Shown: one piece after another, positions 1 through 7,279 of the stretch | How the letters are laid out: each line of letters opens with the position of its first letter | Numbering within the stretch: position 1 is the stretch's first letter | NCBI GenBank assembly: GCA_947468785.1 | Contig: CANIMS010000001.1 | Coordinates: 1 to 22,908 of the forward strand | DNA length: 22,908 bases | Origin: Betaproteobacteria bacterium | Lineage (GTDB): Bacteria > Pseudomonadota > Gammaproteobacteria > Burkholderiales > Burkholderiaceae | Reading direction: 5' to 3' | Made by a program: the position numbers and the translations under genes | Notes under the pieces: generated by a model | Databases searched by the model: none | What the model saw: only the letters and a program-made list of their open reading frames with translations | What the model was told of the DNA's origin: nothing

Positions 1-683
1 GCTTCGTTTTTATTAAAAACTTTGTTCACACAAATACTGTTTCTTTGATAGCGTTACTAGGATTCTTTTTGATTCCGTTTGCAATCTTTGCAAGTCTTTC
101 TGGCGGTGGTGGCTTGCCACACTGGACAACACCCGCATGGTTTTGTATGGCACCTTTTGCTGGCATTGGCTTAGCAAAAATGTGGTCATCTCAACATCGC
201 CTTTGGATTCGTATTTTCTTTTGCATTCAAATCGCCTTGTGTTTCCTTGGCTTTGGATATGTCTTGTCTGGTGGCATTCAATCAGCAACCATTAAATCAA
301 ACCCAATCGCGGATTTATATGGATGGAAGGCTGCTGGTGCTAAGGCTGCTGAACTAGCCCGCGGAACGAACGCTAATGGAATTGCAGTGCAAAACTGGAC
401 GCTTGGAAGTAGAGCCGCTTGGTATGCAACACCGGTGCCTGTCTTTGTTTTAGACCAGCGGCAAGACCAATTTGACCTCTGGTTTGGAAAACTGCCCAAA
501 GGTGCTAATTTGGTACTGGTAAATTGGTCAGGCATGCCTTTTAGTGCCCCTGTTGGCCCTAATTTGGCCTTTGAAGCCTGCCAACCCTTGGATAGCCTAG
601 AAATACGGCATTTGGGCCAATATTTATCTAAATTTGAATTTAGTCTTTGCACTAACTGGCAAGATGCCAGTTTGAGAGACTAA
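1..683 (+). CDS. Glycosyltransferase family 39 (ArnT/PMT-like), C-terminal part, 5' truncated by window edge
   Basis: The reading frame is open from base 3 with no stop before 683, so the gene begins upstream of the window; the TTG at 45 is probably internal. The visible part contains the segment LPHWTTPAW, typical of the membrane region of polyprenyl-phosphate-dependent sugar transferases (ArnT/GT39), two or more hydrophobic segments (about residues 1-20 and 55-75 counted from the TTG), then a soluble C-terminal domain rich in Trp and Phe. Family members transfer a sugar from a lipid-linked donor to lipid A or another envelope acceptor on the periplasmic face. A flippase-like gene, a family-9 glycosyltransferase and a PAP2 phosphatase follow on the same strand, which supports an envelope glycolipid role. 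The catalytic N-terminal loop lies outside the window, so donor and acceptor cannot be named. Confidence 0.75.
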   Translation, partial: FVFIKNFVHTNTVSLIALLGFFLIPFAIFASLSGGGGLPHWTTPAWFCMAPFAGIGLAKMWSSQHRLWIRIFFCIQIALCFLGFGYVLSGGIQSATIKSNPIADLYGWKAAGAKAAELARGTNANGIAVQNWTLGSRAAWYATPVPVFVLDQRQDQFDLWFGKLPKGANLVLVNWSGMPFSAPVGPNLAFEACQPLDSLEIRHLGQYLSKFEFSLCTNWQDASLRD

Positions 684-725
684 TTCCCCAAATTCAAGGG
701 CTTATACGCGCTAGGCATTATCCTT

Positions 726-1775
726 ATGCCTATGAGCTTACATTCAGAATCAACTCCAAAACCCACTTCTGGGTGGAAATCAGCCCTCAAACGCGCTTGG
801 CCCACTATACGAATTCTGCTTTCCATTGGCCTTTTATGGAAAGCAACTAGCGGCATTGATTGGCATGCCATTTTTGAATCTGAAATTCAGATGGAGCCTT
901 GGTGGTTTCTAGCTGCCCTAGTTAGCGCCACAACAGCCTGTCTTTGCGGTGGATTACGTTGGGCATTTCTCATGCGTAAATCTGGCTTTCAAGGTCGTCT
1001 CAGAAATTACATCTTGCTTTACTTTACGGGCGCTTTAGTAAACCAGGGATTGCCAAGCACATTGGGTGGCGATAGCTATCGTGCTATTGCAGCTACCCAT
1101 TTGAATAATGCTGGATCAATAACAGGCAAAAAAGATTTAGATGAGGAATTACACCATGAGGTTGACCTTGAGCACGCCACACCACGCTTACGCTTAAGTT
1201 TTTCTATGGTCTTAGTGGATCGTTTGCTTGGGTTAGCGGGTAACAATCTGCTGGGTGGTATTGGCCTCATCATTGGAGGCGCCACTTTAGCAGCATGGGG
1301 TCAGGATTTAGGCTACCTTGTTACCGGCATCATGATTTCTGTTGGTTTGTTCATTGCACTTGGATTAGCGCTCACGCCTACCCAAAACTTACTCAACAAG
1401 ATCTTAGAGCGCTTCCAGATGAGTAGTGCGCTGCCAGGAATTCGGGTTGCGTTTTCGTGGCCGTATAACGTTGGACAAGCTTGCTATGCCATAGCCATAC
1501 ACTGCCTCTTGATCTTCACCTTCTTCTGCTGCCTAAGAGCTTATGGCGTTGTTGCTCCCATTGCTAGCCTCATGATTGGTTTGCCAGCCTTAAGCTTGTT
1601 GCTCATGCTCCCGATCAGTATTTCTGGATGGGGTTTGCGTGAAGCCACCCTTTCCTCCGTTTTAGCTTTGTGGGGCGTTAATCAATCCATTACCGTCTTA
1701 GCTTCCATTAGCTTTGGCGCTATCACCATTATTTCTGTATTGCCTGGCGCATACTTTTTACTAAAACGTAAATAA
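726..1775 (+). CDS. YbhN/LPG-synthase-TM-like (flippase-like domain) integral membrane protein
   Basis: This 349-residue protein has about eight hydrophobic segments and the family signatures NQGLPSTLGGDSYRA (about residues 106-120) and VDRLLGLAGN (about 164-173), plus a conserved SGWGLREA near residue 300. These mark the lysylphosphatidylglycerol synthase transmembrane-region family (YbhN, UPF0104). Members that lack the soluble aminoacyl-transferase domain, as here, are thought to move or help handle lipids, often beside glycosyltransferases. It lies 42 bases after the GT39 gene and 18 bases before the GT9 gene. The stretch at about 126-157, between the GGDSYRA and VDRLLGL motifs, is unusually long and acidic (KKDLDEELHHEVDLEH). 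The ATG at 726 is used; an ATG two codons later is equally possible because no clear ribosome-binding site is visible. The exact substrate is unknown. Confidence 0.8.
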   Translation: MPMSLHSESTPKPTSGWKSALKRAWPTIRILLSIGLLWKATSGIDWHAIFESEIQMEPWWFLAALVSATTACLCGGLRWAFLMRKSGFQGRLRNYILLYFTGALVNQGLPSTLGGDSYRAIAATHLNNAGSITGKKDLDEELHHEVDLEHATPRLRLSFSMVLVDRLLGLAGNNLLGGIGLIIGGATLAAWGQDLGYLVTGIMISVGLFIALGLALTPTQNLLNKILERFQMSSALPGIRVAFSWPYNVGQACYAIAIHCLLIFTFFCCLRAYGVVAPIASLMIGLPALSLLLMLPISISGWGLREATLSSVLALWGVNQSITVLASISFGAITIISVLPGAYFLLKRK

Positions 1776-1793
1776 TTTTTCAAAGCAAAAACC

Positions 1794-3053
1794 ATGGCTA
1801 TTAGCGTCAATACAATGCGAGCGATTGATCACTGGGTGGGCGTACCCCTCTGTGCTCTCATCAGTCCAGTAGTTGCACTCATGGACAGCATTAAAAATAT
1901 CTTTACAAGTGCTCCGCATACGCCAAAGAAGTTACTGTTTATTGAATTATCTGAAATGGGGAGTGCGATATTAGTTGACCCAGCGATGCGCAATGCACAA
2001 GCAAGGGGTGCTGAACTCTATTTTTTAATTTTCAAAAGTAATCGTGCCAGTCTGACTTTATTAAATACAGTGAAGTCAGAAAATATTTTTACAATTGATT
2101 CTTCTAGTATTGGCGGCCTGATTAAAGATACCTTAAGTTTTCTCATCCTTGCTCGCCGCCATCGCATTGATACCGTCATTGACTTAGAACTGTTTTCACG
2201 CTTTACAGCAATCTTGACAGGACTTTGTGGCGCTCGGCGTCGTGTTGGTTATCACATCTTTCATGGTGAAGGTCTGTGGCGTGGCTTTATGTTGACCCGC
2301 AAGGTGCACTACAACCCCCACATTCACATCACTAAAAATTTCCTCTCATTAATTCATGCAGCCTTTGCAACGAAGATAGAGCTACCGTTTAGCAAAATTC
2401 AAATTCCGGATTCTGAAGTGCGTCTAGAGCAGGCCGTCATTAATCCTGCAGCATTAGATACCGTTCGTGCACGTATTGACAAGCTTGCTAAGGAATCAGA
2501 TATTGCATTTACATCCGGAAAAGAACGTCTCATTCTGATTAATCCCAATGCCAGTGATTTATTACCGCAACGCAGATGGGCTCAGCAGCGCTTTTCCGAA
2601 CTGATTCAAGCTATTCATCAACGCTATCCACAGGATTTGATTCTGATTACTGGTTCGCCCGCCGAATTCAATTATGTTGAAAAAGTTCGCTCTGTCGCCA
2701 ATGTAAAGAATGCACTCAACTTTGCTGGAAAAGTTAGCTTCGCAGAATTACCTCCGCTCTATACCCTCTCAGATGTAATGGTGACCAATGATTCTGGCCC
2801 AGGACACTTTTCAGCTGTCACTCCTTTGAGAACGGTAGTACTCTTTGGCCCCGAGACACCTGCCCTGTATGGGTCTATTGGAAACTCAATACCGATTACC
2901 GCCAATTTGGCATGCTCTCCCTGCGTCAGTGCTGCTAATCATCGCAAGACTCCTTGTCAAGACAACGTTTGTATGCAGGCCATCAGCGTGGCCCAAGTAT
3001 TAGATAAAGTAAACCTACAACTAGAAGCCGCTGATCAAGCAAAAGGTCGTTAA
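1794..3053 (+). CDS. Glycosyltransferase family 9 (heptosyltransferase-like)
   Basis: This 419-residue protein has a GT-B fold pattern. An N-terminal hydrophobic helix (about 14-32) precedes the first Rossmann strand (LLFIELSEMGSA, about 46-57). The C-terminal half carries the nucleotide-sugar site: INPNAS (about 248-253), the LITGSPAE strand, and NDSGPGHFSAV followed by TVVLFGPETPALYG. A Cys-containing segment (CSPC...CQDNVCM, about 372-397) is seen in a subgroup of GT9 proteins. GT9 enzymes such as WaaC and WaaF add heptose to LPS core, but the first-strand motif IELSEMGS differs from the usual VRLxxxGDxL, so the donor may not be ADP-heptose. It sits in a probable operon with the flippase-like gene and, 5 bases downstream, a PAP2 phosphatase. 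Confidence 0.85.
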   Translation: MAISVNTMRAIDHWVGVPLCALISPVVALMDSIKNIFTSAPHTPKKLLFIELSEMGSAILVDPAMRNAQARGAELYFLIFKSNRASLTLLNTVKSENIFTIDSSSIGGLIKDTLSFLILARRHRIDTVIDLELFSRFTAILTGLCGARRRVGYHIFHGEGLWRGFMLTRKVHYNPHIHITKNFLSLIHAAFATKIELPFSKIQIPDSEVRLEQAVINPAALDTVRARIDKLAKESDIAFTSGKERLILINPNASDLLPQRRWAQQRFSELIQAIHQRYPQDLILITGSPAEFNYVEKVRSVANVKNALNFAGKVSFAELPPLYTLSDVMVTNDSGPGHFSAVTPLRTVVLFGPETPALYGSIGNSIPITANLACSPCVSAANHRKTPCQDNVCMQAISVAQVLDKVNLQLEAADQAKGR

Positions 3054-3058
3054 GCGGG

Positions 3059-3838
3059 ATGCGCAACAAGGAAATTCCGACAAGCGCTTGGTTTATTCCA
3101 GTCATCCCCATTGCTCTGGCAGCTGCAATATATTTTGGTGAAGTGCAAAGTAGTAGCTTTCTTTTTATCAATCGCTTCACTCAATTGCTGCCCGATACCG
3201 TTTGGGCATGGCTCACTTTTTTTGGGAATGGTTGGGGCGTCTTTGCGATGGCCTTTCCTTTGCTACTTCTGGCACCACGTTTATTGACAGCTGGAATATT
3301 TGCAGGTGGCTTTGCTGCTATAGCCAGCTTCTCCTTAAAGAATTTTTTTGATCTTCCAAGACCGGCGGGTATTTTGCTGGACGGCAGCTTTTATCGAATT
3401 GGAGAGCCGCTTCTCAATAGAGCACTTCCTTCAGGACACACCCTTACCGCCTTCGCAATAGCAAGCGCACTCTATTTTTCTGTTGATCAGAGTAAGCGCA
3501 GGCCAATGCTCTTGATATTTGTCTTTGCTAGCTTAATTGGTTTATCTCGGAATGCTGTTGGGGCACACTGGCTTACCGATGTTCTTGCGGGTGCCGGTGT
3601 TGGCATGTGGTGCGGCCTACTTGGTGCAACGCTGGCTCAGCATATCTCTGATGGCCGACTAAATCCTAAAAGCCTTTGGCCGCGGGTGATTGCCATCGCT
3701 GGCGCACTTTCCATCTACGTCCATCTAACGCAAATCATGGACCTTGAGCTAAACCTTCCGCTGCAGTACGCATCAATTACCATTATTGCGCTAACTTTGA
3801 TTTTATTTATCAAAGCACAATTTATTAAAACGAAGTAA
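3059..3838 (+). CDS. PAP2-family membrane phosphatase
   Basis: The 259-residue membrane protein contains all three parts of the PAP2 acid phosphatase active site: K94-X6-R101-P102 (KNFFDLPRP), PSGH at 124-127, and SRNAVGAHWLTDV at 163-175 with the nucleophile-associated His170 and Asp174. About six hydrophobic segments surround them. Family members remove phosphate from lipid phosphates such as undecaprenyl pyrophosphate, phosphatidylglycerol phosphate or lipid A. The position after GT39, a flippase-like protein and GT9 suggests either recycling of the lipid carrier or dephosphorylation of a glycolipid product in the inner membrane. The gene starts 5 bases after the GT9 stop and ends 4 bases before rlmJ, so it is probably co-transcribed. 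Substrate is not determined by sequence. Confidence 0.88.
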   Translation: MRNKEIPTSAWFIPVIPIALAAAIYFGEVQSSSFLFINRFTQLLPDTVWAWLTFFGNGWGVFAMAFPLLLLAPRLLTAGIFAGGFAAIASFSLKNFFDLPRPAGILLDGSFYRIGEPLLNRALPSGHTLTAFAIASALYFSVDQSKRRPMLLIFVFASLIGLSRNAVGAHWLTDVLAGAGVGMWCGLLGATLAQHISDGRLNPKSLWPRVIAIAGALSIYVHLTQIMDLELNLPLQYASITIIALTLILFIKAQFIKTK

Positions 3839-3842
3839 CTCT

Positions 3843-4724
3843 ATGTTTAGCTATCGACATGCATTTCATGCAGGCAGTCATGCTGATATCCTTAAACATT
3901 TAATTCTGATTCATTTGGTCGAGTATCTTCAGGAAAAGCCTGGGGCTCTCACTATTGTCGATACCCATGCTGGTGCTGGAATCTATAACCTAGAAGATGG
4001 GTTTGCCAAAGTTAGCAATGAAGCAGAGGGTGGTATTTTTCGTCTTGCGCAATATATTGCATCAGCAACTCAGGCCAAGGCTTTAGTAGGCTCTGGAGTC
4101 GAAAAATACTTTCAATGTATTCAGTCTGAAAATACGAATGATGTACTTTCAATCTATCCAGGATCTCCATTCATTCTGGCTCGCTTGCTCCGGCCGCAAG
4201 ATCGCTTGAAACTATTTGAATTACACCCCAAGGAAATTGATATTCTGCGGCACAATATCCAACAGCTGCCACAAGCAAAACAAATTGATATTTATGCGGA
4301 AAATAGCTTTGCGAGATTAAAAGGCTTACTACCACCCCCAAGCCGACGAGGTCTTATCCTTATCGACCCCTCATATGAAGACAAGCAGGATTATCGTTAT
4401 CTAGAAACAGCGCTTGAAGAGGCCTTACAACGCTTTGCTACTGGTTGTTATGCGATTTGGTATCCGATACTCTCTAGGCGAGACTCATCCGCCCTTCCTG
4501 ATCGCATCAAAAAAATTGCTACAGCTCACAATCGCTCATGGCTTCAAGCAGAATTACGGGTTGAAAATGCACCTGGTGAGCGACGTCTTCAGGCAAGCGG
4601 TATGTTGATCATCAACCCCCCGTGGACTCTTAAAGAACATCTTGCGGAAGCCTTACCGGCACTGGTAAAGATCTTAGGAGTTGGTGATGGTGCTCAGTTT
4701 TTATTGAAAAGTATCGAGATCTGA
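3843..4724 (+). CDS. rlmJ: 23S rRNA (adenine2030-N6)-methyltransferase RlmJ
   Basis: This 293-residue protein starts with the family signature MFSYRHAFHAGSHADILKH and has the SAM-binding motif DTHAGAGIY (about 40-48). RlmJ methylates A2030 of 23S rRNA (E. coli numbering) with S-adenosylmethionine. The catalytic N6-adenine methyltransferase motif IV, DPPY in E. coli RlmJ, reads D175-P-S-Y178 here (LIDPSYED). The FELHPKE segment at 125-131 is also typical. Its length is close to the E. coli enzyme (about 280). It starts 4 bases after the PAP2 gene and is probably read through from that operon, although the functions are unrelated. Its stop lies 8 bases from the stop of the convergent SOUL gene, with no obvious terminator between. 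Confidence 0.93.
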   Translation: MFSYRHAFHAGSHADILKHLILIHLVEYLQEKPGALTIVDTHAGAGIYNLEDGFAKVSNEAEGGIFRLAQYIASATQAKALVGSGVEKYFQCIQSENTNDVLSIYPGSPFILARLLRPQDRLKLFELHPKEIDILRHNIQQLPQAKQIDIYAENSFARLKGLLPPPSRRGLILIDPSYEDKQDYRYLETALEEALQRFATGCYAIWYPILSRRDSSALPDRIKKIATAHNRSWLQAELRVENAPGERRLQASGMLIINPPWTLKEHLAEALPALVKILGVGDGAQFLLKSIEI

Positions 4725-4732
4725 GCTAGCAA

Positions 4733-5371
4733 CTAGTTTCGAACATCAATCATCACCTCATTACGCCGCATAAACGGCAAGGTCCAAGGTGGGTTATAGC
4801 GTGCAAACTTCGGTGCACTAGCTGCTTCTAAATTCCGGGTTTTCATCCACTGCTCAAGTTCTAGTGTTTTATCTGCCACTTTCTGCGCATTATAAAAACC
4901 AGAAAACTGTATTACCGCTCTTTTAACTGCAGGAATCTCTCGCAATTGCACTTTTGGATTTAAGGGTTTTGGAAGACTATTTAAGGTGTATGTTGAAGGC
5001 ATCACAAAAGATACTGTCCATTGACCCGCATTGGGCTCAATATTTACAGGCGTAGTCATTGCTATCTTGGCGTTTTTAACATTCTGCTCCTCAATTGCAA
5101 CTGGTGAAGTCATTGATATTTTTTCGGTAACTTGATTCTGCCCAAAAATATAGGCTGCAATTAAGCGAAATCCCTGACTAGAGGCCTCATCCAGATCCCC
5201 TTCCACTTTGACTTCAGCCAAAATCATTGGCTCATATAGCCTTAACTCAAAGGGCTCCGTTTTTTCTATAACGGAATATTTTGGCTCTTCAGTTGCCATC
5301 ACCACTCCAGAAAATAGTTGGAGAACCATCCAGATGAGGATTGCAAAAAATTGGGATGGGGGCTTTCTCAA
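4733..5371 (-). CDS. SOUL-family heme-binding-like protein, exported
   Basis: The 212-residue product has an N-terminal signal peptide (hydrophobic core about 8-24, likely cleavage after Ala26 in VVMA-TEE). A SOUL/HBP domain follows: YSVIEKTEPFELRLYEP, GFRLIAAYIFGQNQ, EKISMTSPV, IAMTTPV and a C-terminal PPWTLPFMRRNEVMI. SOUL proteins bind heme or porphyrins in animals and plants; bacterial periplasmic members are mostly uncharacterised, so heme binding is a family inference. The start is a TTG (minus-strand triplet at 5371-5369), supported by an AAGGA six bases upstream that overlaps the ldcA stop codon. The next ATGs fall inside or at the end of the signal peptide. It is the last gene of the long minus-strand run. 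Confidence 0.85.
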   Translation of the reverse strand: MRKPPSQFFAILIWMVLQLFSGVVMATEEPKYSVIEKTEPFELRLYEPMILAEVKVEGDLDEASSQGFRLIAAYIFGQNQVTEKISMTSPVAIEEQNVKNAKIAMTTPVNIEPNAGQWTVSFVMPSTYTLNSLPKPLNPKVQLREIPAVKRAVIQFSGFYNAQKVADKTLELEQWMKTRNLEAASAPKFARYNPPWTLPFMRRNEVMIDVRN

Positions 5372-5377
5372 ATGGAA

Positions 5378-5382
5378 TCCTT
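5378..5382 (-). promoter_or_regulatory. Shine-Dalgarno AAGGA deciding the TTG start of the SOUL gene
   Basis: On the minus strand AAGGA lies six bases before TTG and shares two bases with the ldcA stop TAA. No ATG in the same frame keeps the signal peptide intact, so this site decides the start and suggests translational coupling with ldcA. Confidence 0.65.
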
Positions 5383-6325
5383 ACCACTGGGCATTCAGCG
5401 TAAAGCCATTAGCACTATACGCAAGATCAACCTTTGCACCCACTGGCAATGTCAACTTATCAGCTTGATGCCCAAAAGGCAAGCCCGTCAGGATGGGAAT
5501 GGTATTTGGTAGGCGATTACGAATCGCTCCAATCGCACTCTCTAAAGAATAGCCACGATCATGATCATGTAATCGATATGCTGAAAAGCCACCTAATAGG
5601 ATTGCCGCTTGGTTTATCAAAACACCTGCATCAAGCAATTGCATCAACATTCTTTCAATACGGTATGGATGTTCATTCACATCCTCTAGAAAAAGAACGC
5701 CGCCCTGTATCTGATTGGCAGAAGGCATATAGGGTGTGCCGATTAAACTCGTGATAACGGTTAAATTTCCACCCCAAAGCATTCCTGTAGTTGAATTGGC
5801 AGTTTGACTACCCAAGTAGGCTTGCGGGACAAGTATCTCGCAGTCAAGTCGACGCTGATCAACTGCATTTAGAAAATGTTTCCACATGAATTCATTTGGT
5901 GGGATGACTTGACCATCATCATTGGCTTGTCCAAAGTCATAGTTGAGCATCGGGCCTGATAAGGTGACTGCACCAGTCTTCGCCAACAAGGCTAACTCAA
6001 AGGCCGTGAAATCACTGTGGCCACAAATCTGCAAGCCATTCTGGATTGCTTTTGCAATTGCTGACCATTCAATATTCGGTAGTAAACGATGAATACCGTA
6101 GCCACCTCGCATGGCCATCACTAGATTTTGTGATGACAATTGAGCAAGCTGATTTAACTCAGTCAAGCGCTCTGCATCATTCCCTGAAAATCGCTCGGAA
6201 ACGCGTTTTACGCATGCAGCATTTTCAATTTGAATACCTTTAGCGCTGAGCCATTCGATACCTGCTAAAGGACTTTTTATATCTAGACTCGCACCGGAAG
6301 GAGCTATCAGGTGAATTGTTTTCAA
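5381..6325 (-). CDS. ldcA: LD-carboxypeptidase (peptidase family S66)
   Basis: This 314-residue enzyme has the S66 triad: nucleophile Ser104 in CGHSDFTA, Glu214 in FLEDVNEHPYRIERM and His286 in GLPFGHQADKLTLPVG. The family signature MAMRGGYGIHRLL (about 70-82) is also present. LD-carboxypeptidases remove the terminal D-Ala from tetrapeptide stems during peptidoglycan recycling in the cytoplasm; no signal peptide is seen, in agreement. The start is TTG (minus-strand triplet 6325-6323), which overlaps the tadA stop in TTGA and follows a strong AAGGAG at five bases spacing. It lies between tadA and the SOUL gene in the same operon. Some S66 members act on other substrates such as microcin C7 (MccF), but the peptidoglycan-recycling role is the usual one in Gram-negatives. 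Confidence 0.87.
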   Translation of the reverse strand: MKTIHLIAPSGASLDIKSPLAGIEWLSAKGIQIENAACVKRVSERFSGNDAERLTELNQLAQLSSQNLVMAMRGGYGIHRLLPNIEWSAIAKAIQNGLQICGHSDFTAFELALLAKTGAVTLSGPMLNYDFGQANDDGQVIPPNEFMWKHFLNAVDQRRLDCEILVPQAYLGSQTANSTTGMLWGGNLTVITSLIGTPYMPSANQIQGGVLFLEDVNEHPYRIERMLMQLLDAGVLINQAAILLGGFSAYRLHDHDRGYSLESAIGAIRNRLPNTIPILTGLPFGHQADKLTLPVGAKVDLAYSANGFTLNAQW

Positions 6326-6777
6326 CGTCGCTCCTTAAAGAAGTTTCTCAGTAATTGGCCGCATTCTTCACTCATCATGCCACCCTCAATGGTGGTTTGG
6401 TGATTAATCTGCTTCATAGCAAATACATCTAACACGCTACCTGCTGCTCCAGTTTTAGGATCTGGGGTTCCGAATACAATTCGATCTACTCTAGCATGCA
6501 ACATCGCACCTGCACACATAGTGCATGGCTCAAGCGTCACATATAAGGTCGTGCCAGGCAAGCGATAATTTTGCTCTGCAAGCGCCGCCTCGCGCAAGGC
6601 CAACATTTCTGCATGAGCGCTAGGATCATGATTGGTAATGGGCTTATTAAAGGCTTTGGCTATTACCTGCCCATCTCGCACTAGTACCGCACCAACTGGC
6701 ACCTCTCCTGCAAGAGCAGCCAATTGAGCCTGCTCAATGGCCTGTTGCATGAATTGGCGATCTAGCTCTGCTTGCAT
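6322..6777 (-). CDS. tadA: tRNA-specific adenosine deaminase TadA
   Basis: This 151-residue cytidine-deaminase-fold enzyme deaminates A34 to inosine in the tRNA-Arg(ACG) anticodon. The zinc site is complete: His55 and the proton-shuttling Glu57 in SAHAEMLAL, and Cys85 and Cys88 in LEPCTMCAGAML. The substrate-side segment DPKTGAAGSV (about 106-115) and the C-terminal helix ending in LLRNFFKERR are also typical of TadA. It starts 6 bases after the queD stop and overlaps ldcA by 4 bases. It thus follows queE-queD, grouping three tRNA-modification genes, since queuosine is also placed at tRNA position 34. Confidence 0.95.
   Translation of the reverse strand: MQAELDRQFMQQAIEQAQLAALAGEVPVGAVLVRDGQVIAKAFNKPITNHDPSAHAEMLALREAALAEQNYRLPGTTLYVTLEPCTMCAGAMLHARVDRIVFGTPDPKTGAAGSVLDVFAMKQINHQTTIEGGMMSEECGQLLRNFFKERR
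6331..6336 (-). promoter_or_regulatory. Shine-Dalgarno AAGGAG of ldcA with TTG start
   Basis: A full AAGGAG on the minus strand lies inside the 3' end of tadA, five bases before the TTG used as the ldcA start. The TTGA overlap of start and stop indicates translational coupling between tadA and ldcA. Confidence 0.7.
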
Positions 6778-6783
6778 GATGCG

Positions 6784-7245
6784 CTAAGCGCTCACATCCG
6801 CCCAACAATTGGGGGTCTCATAAAGACGAAGAGCCGTTAACTCTAAATGCCCACCAAAAGCTTGCTTGAAGATTGGCTGCAATATACCAAATGCGGTATT
6901 TGCTAAATTTTCTACTGTGGGAACATGCTCCATGATCACCGTCTTATGATTAGGCAGTGAATTCAGAAAAGAAACTAAACCCTCATCCTCTTTAGCCACT
7001 AAAAAGGCATGGTCCCATAGTTCGACTACATGCTGATTAGTCAAACGTTTGATATCACCAAAGTCAAGAACCATGCCGTCATCTGCTTTTCCAGGATGAT
7101 CAGCAACTTCACCCGTTAAGGTCACTTCAATGGCATAGCGATGACCATGCAAATGCCTGCATTGACCATCATGATTCGGAATACGATGCCCAGAATCAAA
7201 TTCAAGACGGCGGGTGATAGAGATAATAGGTTGTTTGGTAGTCAT
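6784..7245 (-). CDS. queD: 6-carboxytetrahydropterin synthase QueD
   Basis: This 153-residue protein of the 6-pyruvoyl-tetrahydropterin synthase family converts dihydroneopterin triphosphate to 6-carboxy-5,6,7,8-tetrahydropterin, the second step to preQ0 and queuosine. Zinc ligands are His20 (FDSGHR), His33 and His35 (CRHLHGH); Cys29 is the catalytic cysteine of the QueD type. The Asp78-His79 pair (LWDHAFL) and the C-terminal LYETPNCWADV with the pterin-anchoring Glu143 are all present. It lies 34 bases downstream of queE on the same strand. QueC and QueF, needed to finish preQ1, are not in the window. No preQ1 riboswitch-like element is visible upstream of queE. Confidence 0.94.
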   Translation of the reverse strand: MTTKQPIISITRRLEFDSGHRIPNHDGQCRHLHGHRYAIEVTLTGEVADHPGKADDGMVLDFGDIKRLTNQHVVELWDHAFLVAKEDEGLVSFLNSLPNHKTVIMEHVPTVENLANTAFGILQPIFKQAFGGHLELTALRLYETPNCWADVSA

Positions 7246-7279
7246 TCTGGCTTAAAAAATATTTCTGGCTAGTTCCAAT

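Noticed and set aside
45..683. The first gene as a complete 212-residue protein starting at TTG 45
   Set aside because: The frame continues to the window edge and the protein lacks the N-terminal catalytic part of GT39, so it is a truncated view of a longer gene.
7244..7270. Direct repeat TTCTGGCT on both sides of an A/T-rich stretch before queD
   Set aside because: Eight bases repeated once at a short distance, without symmetry or a promoter context, is not beyond chance.
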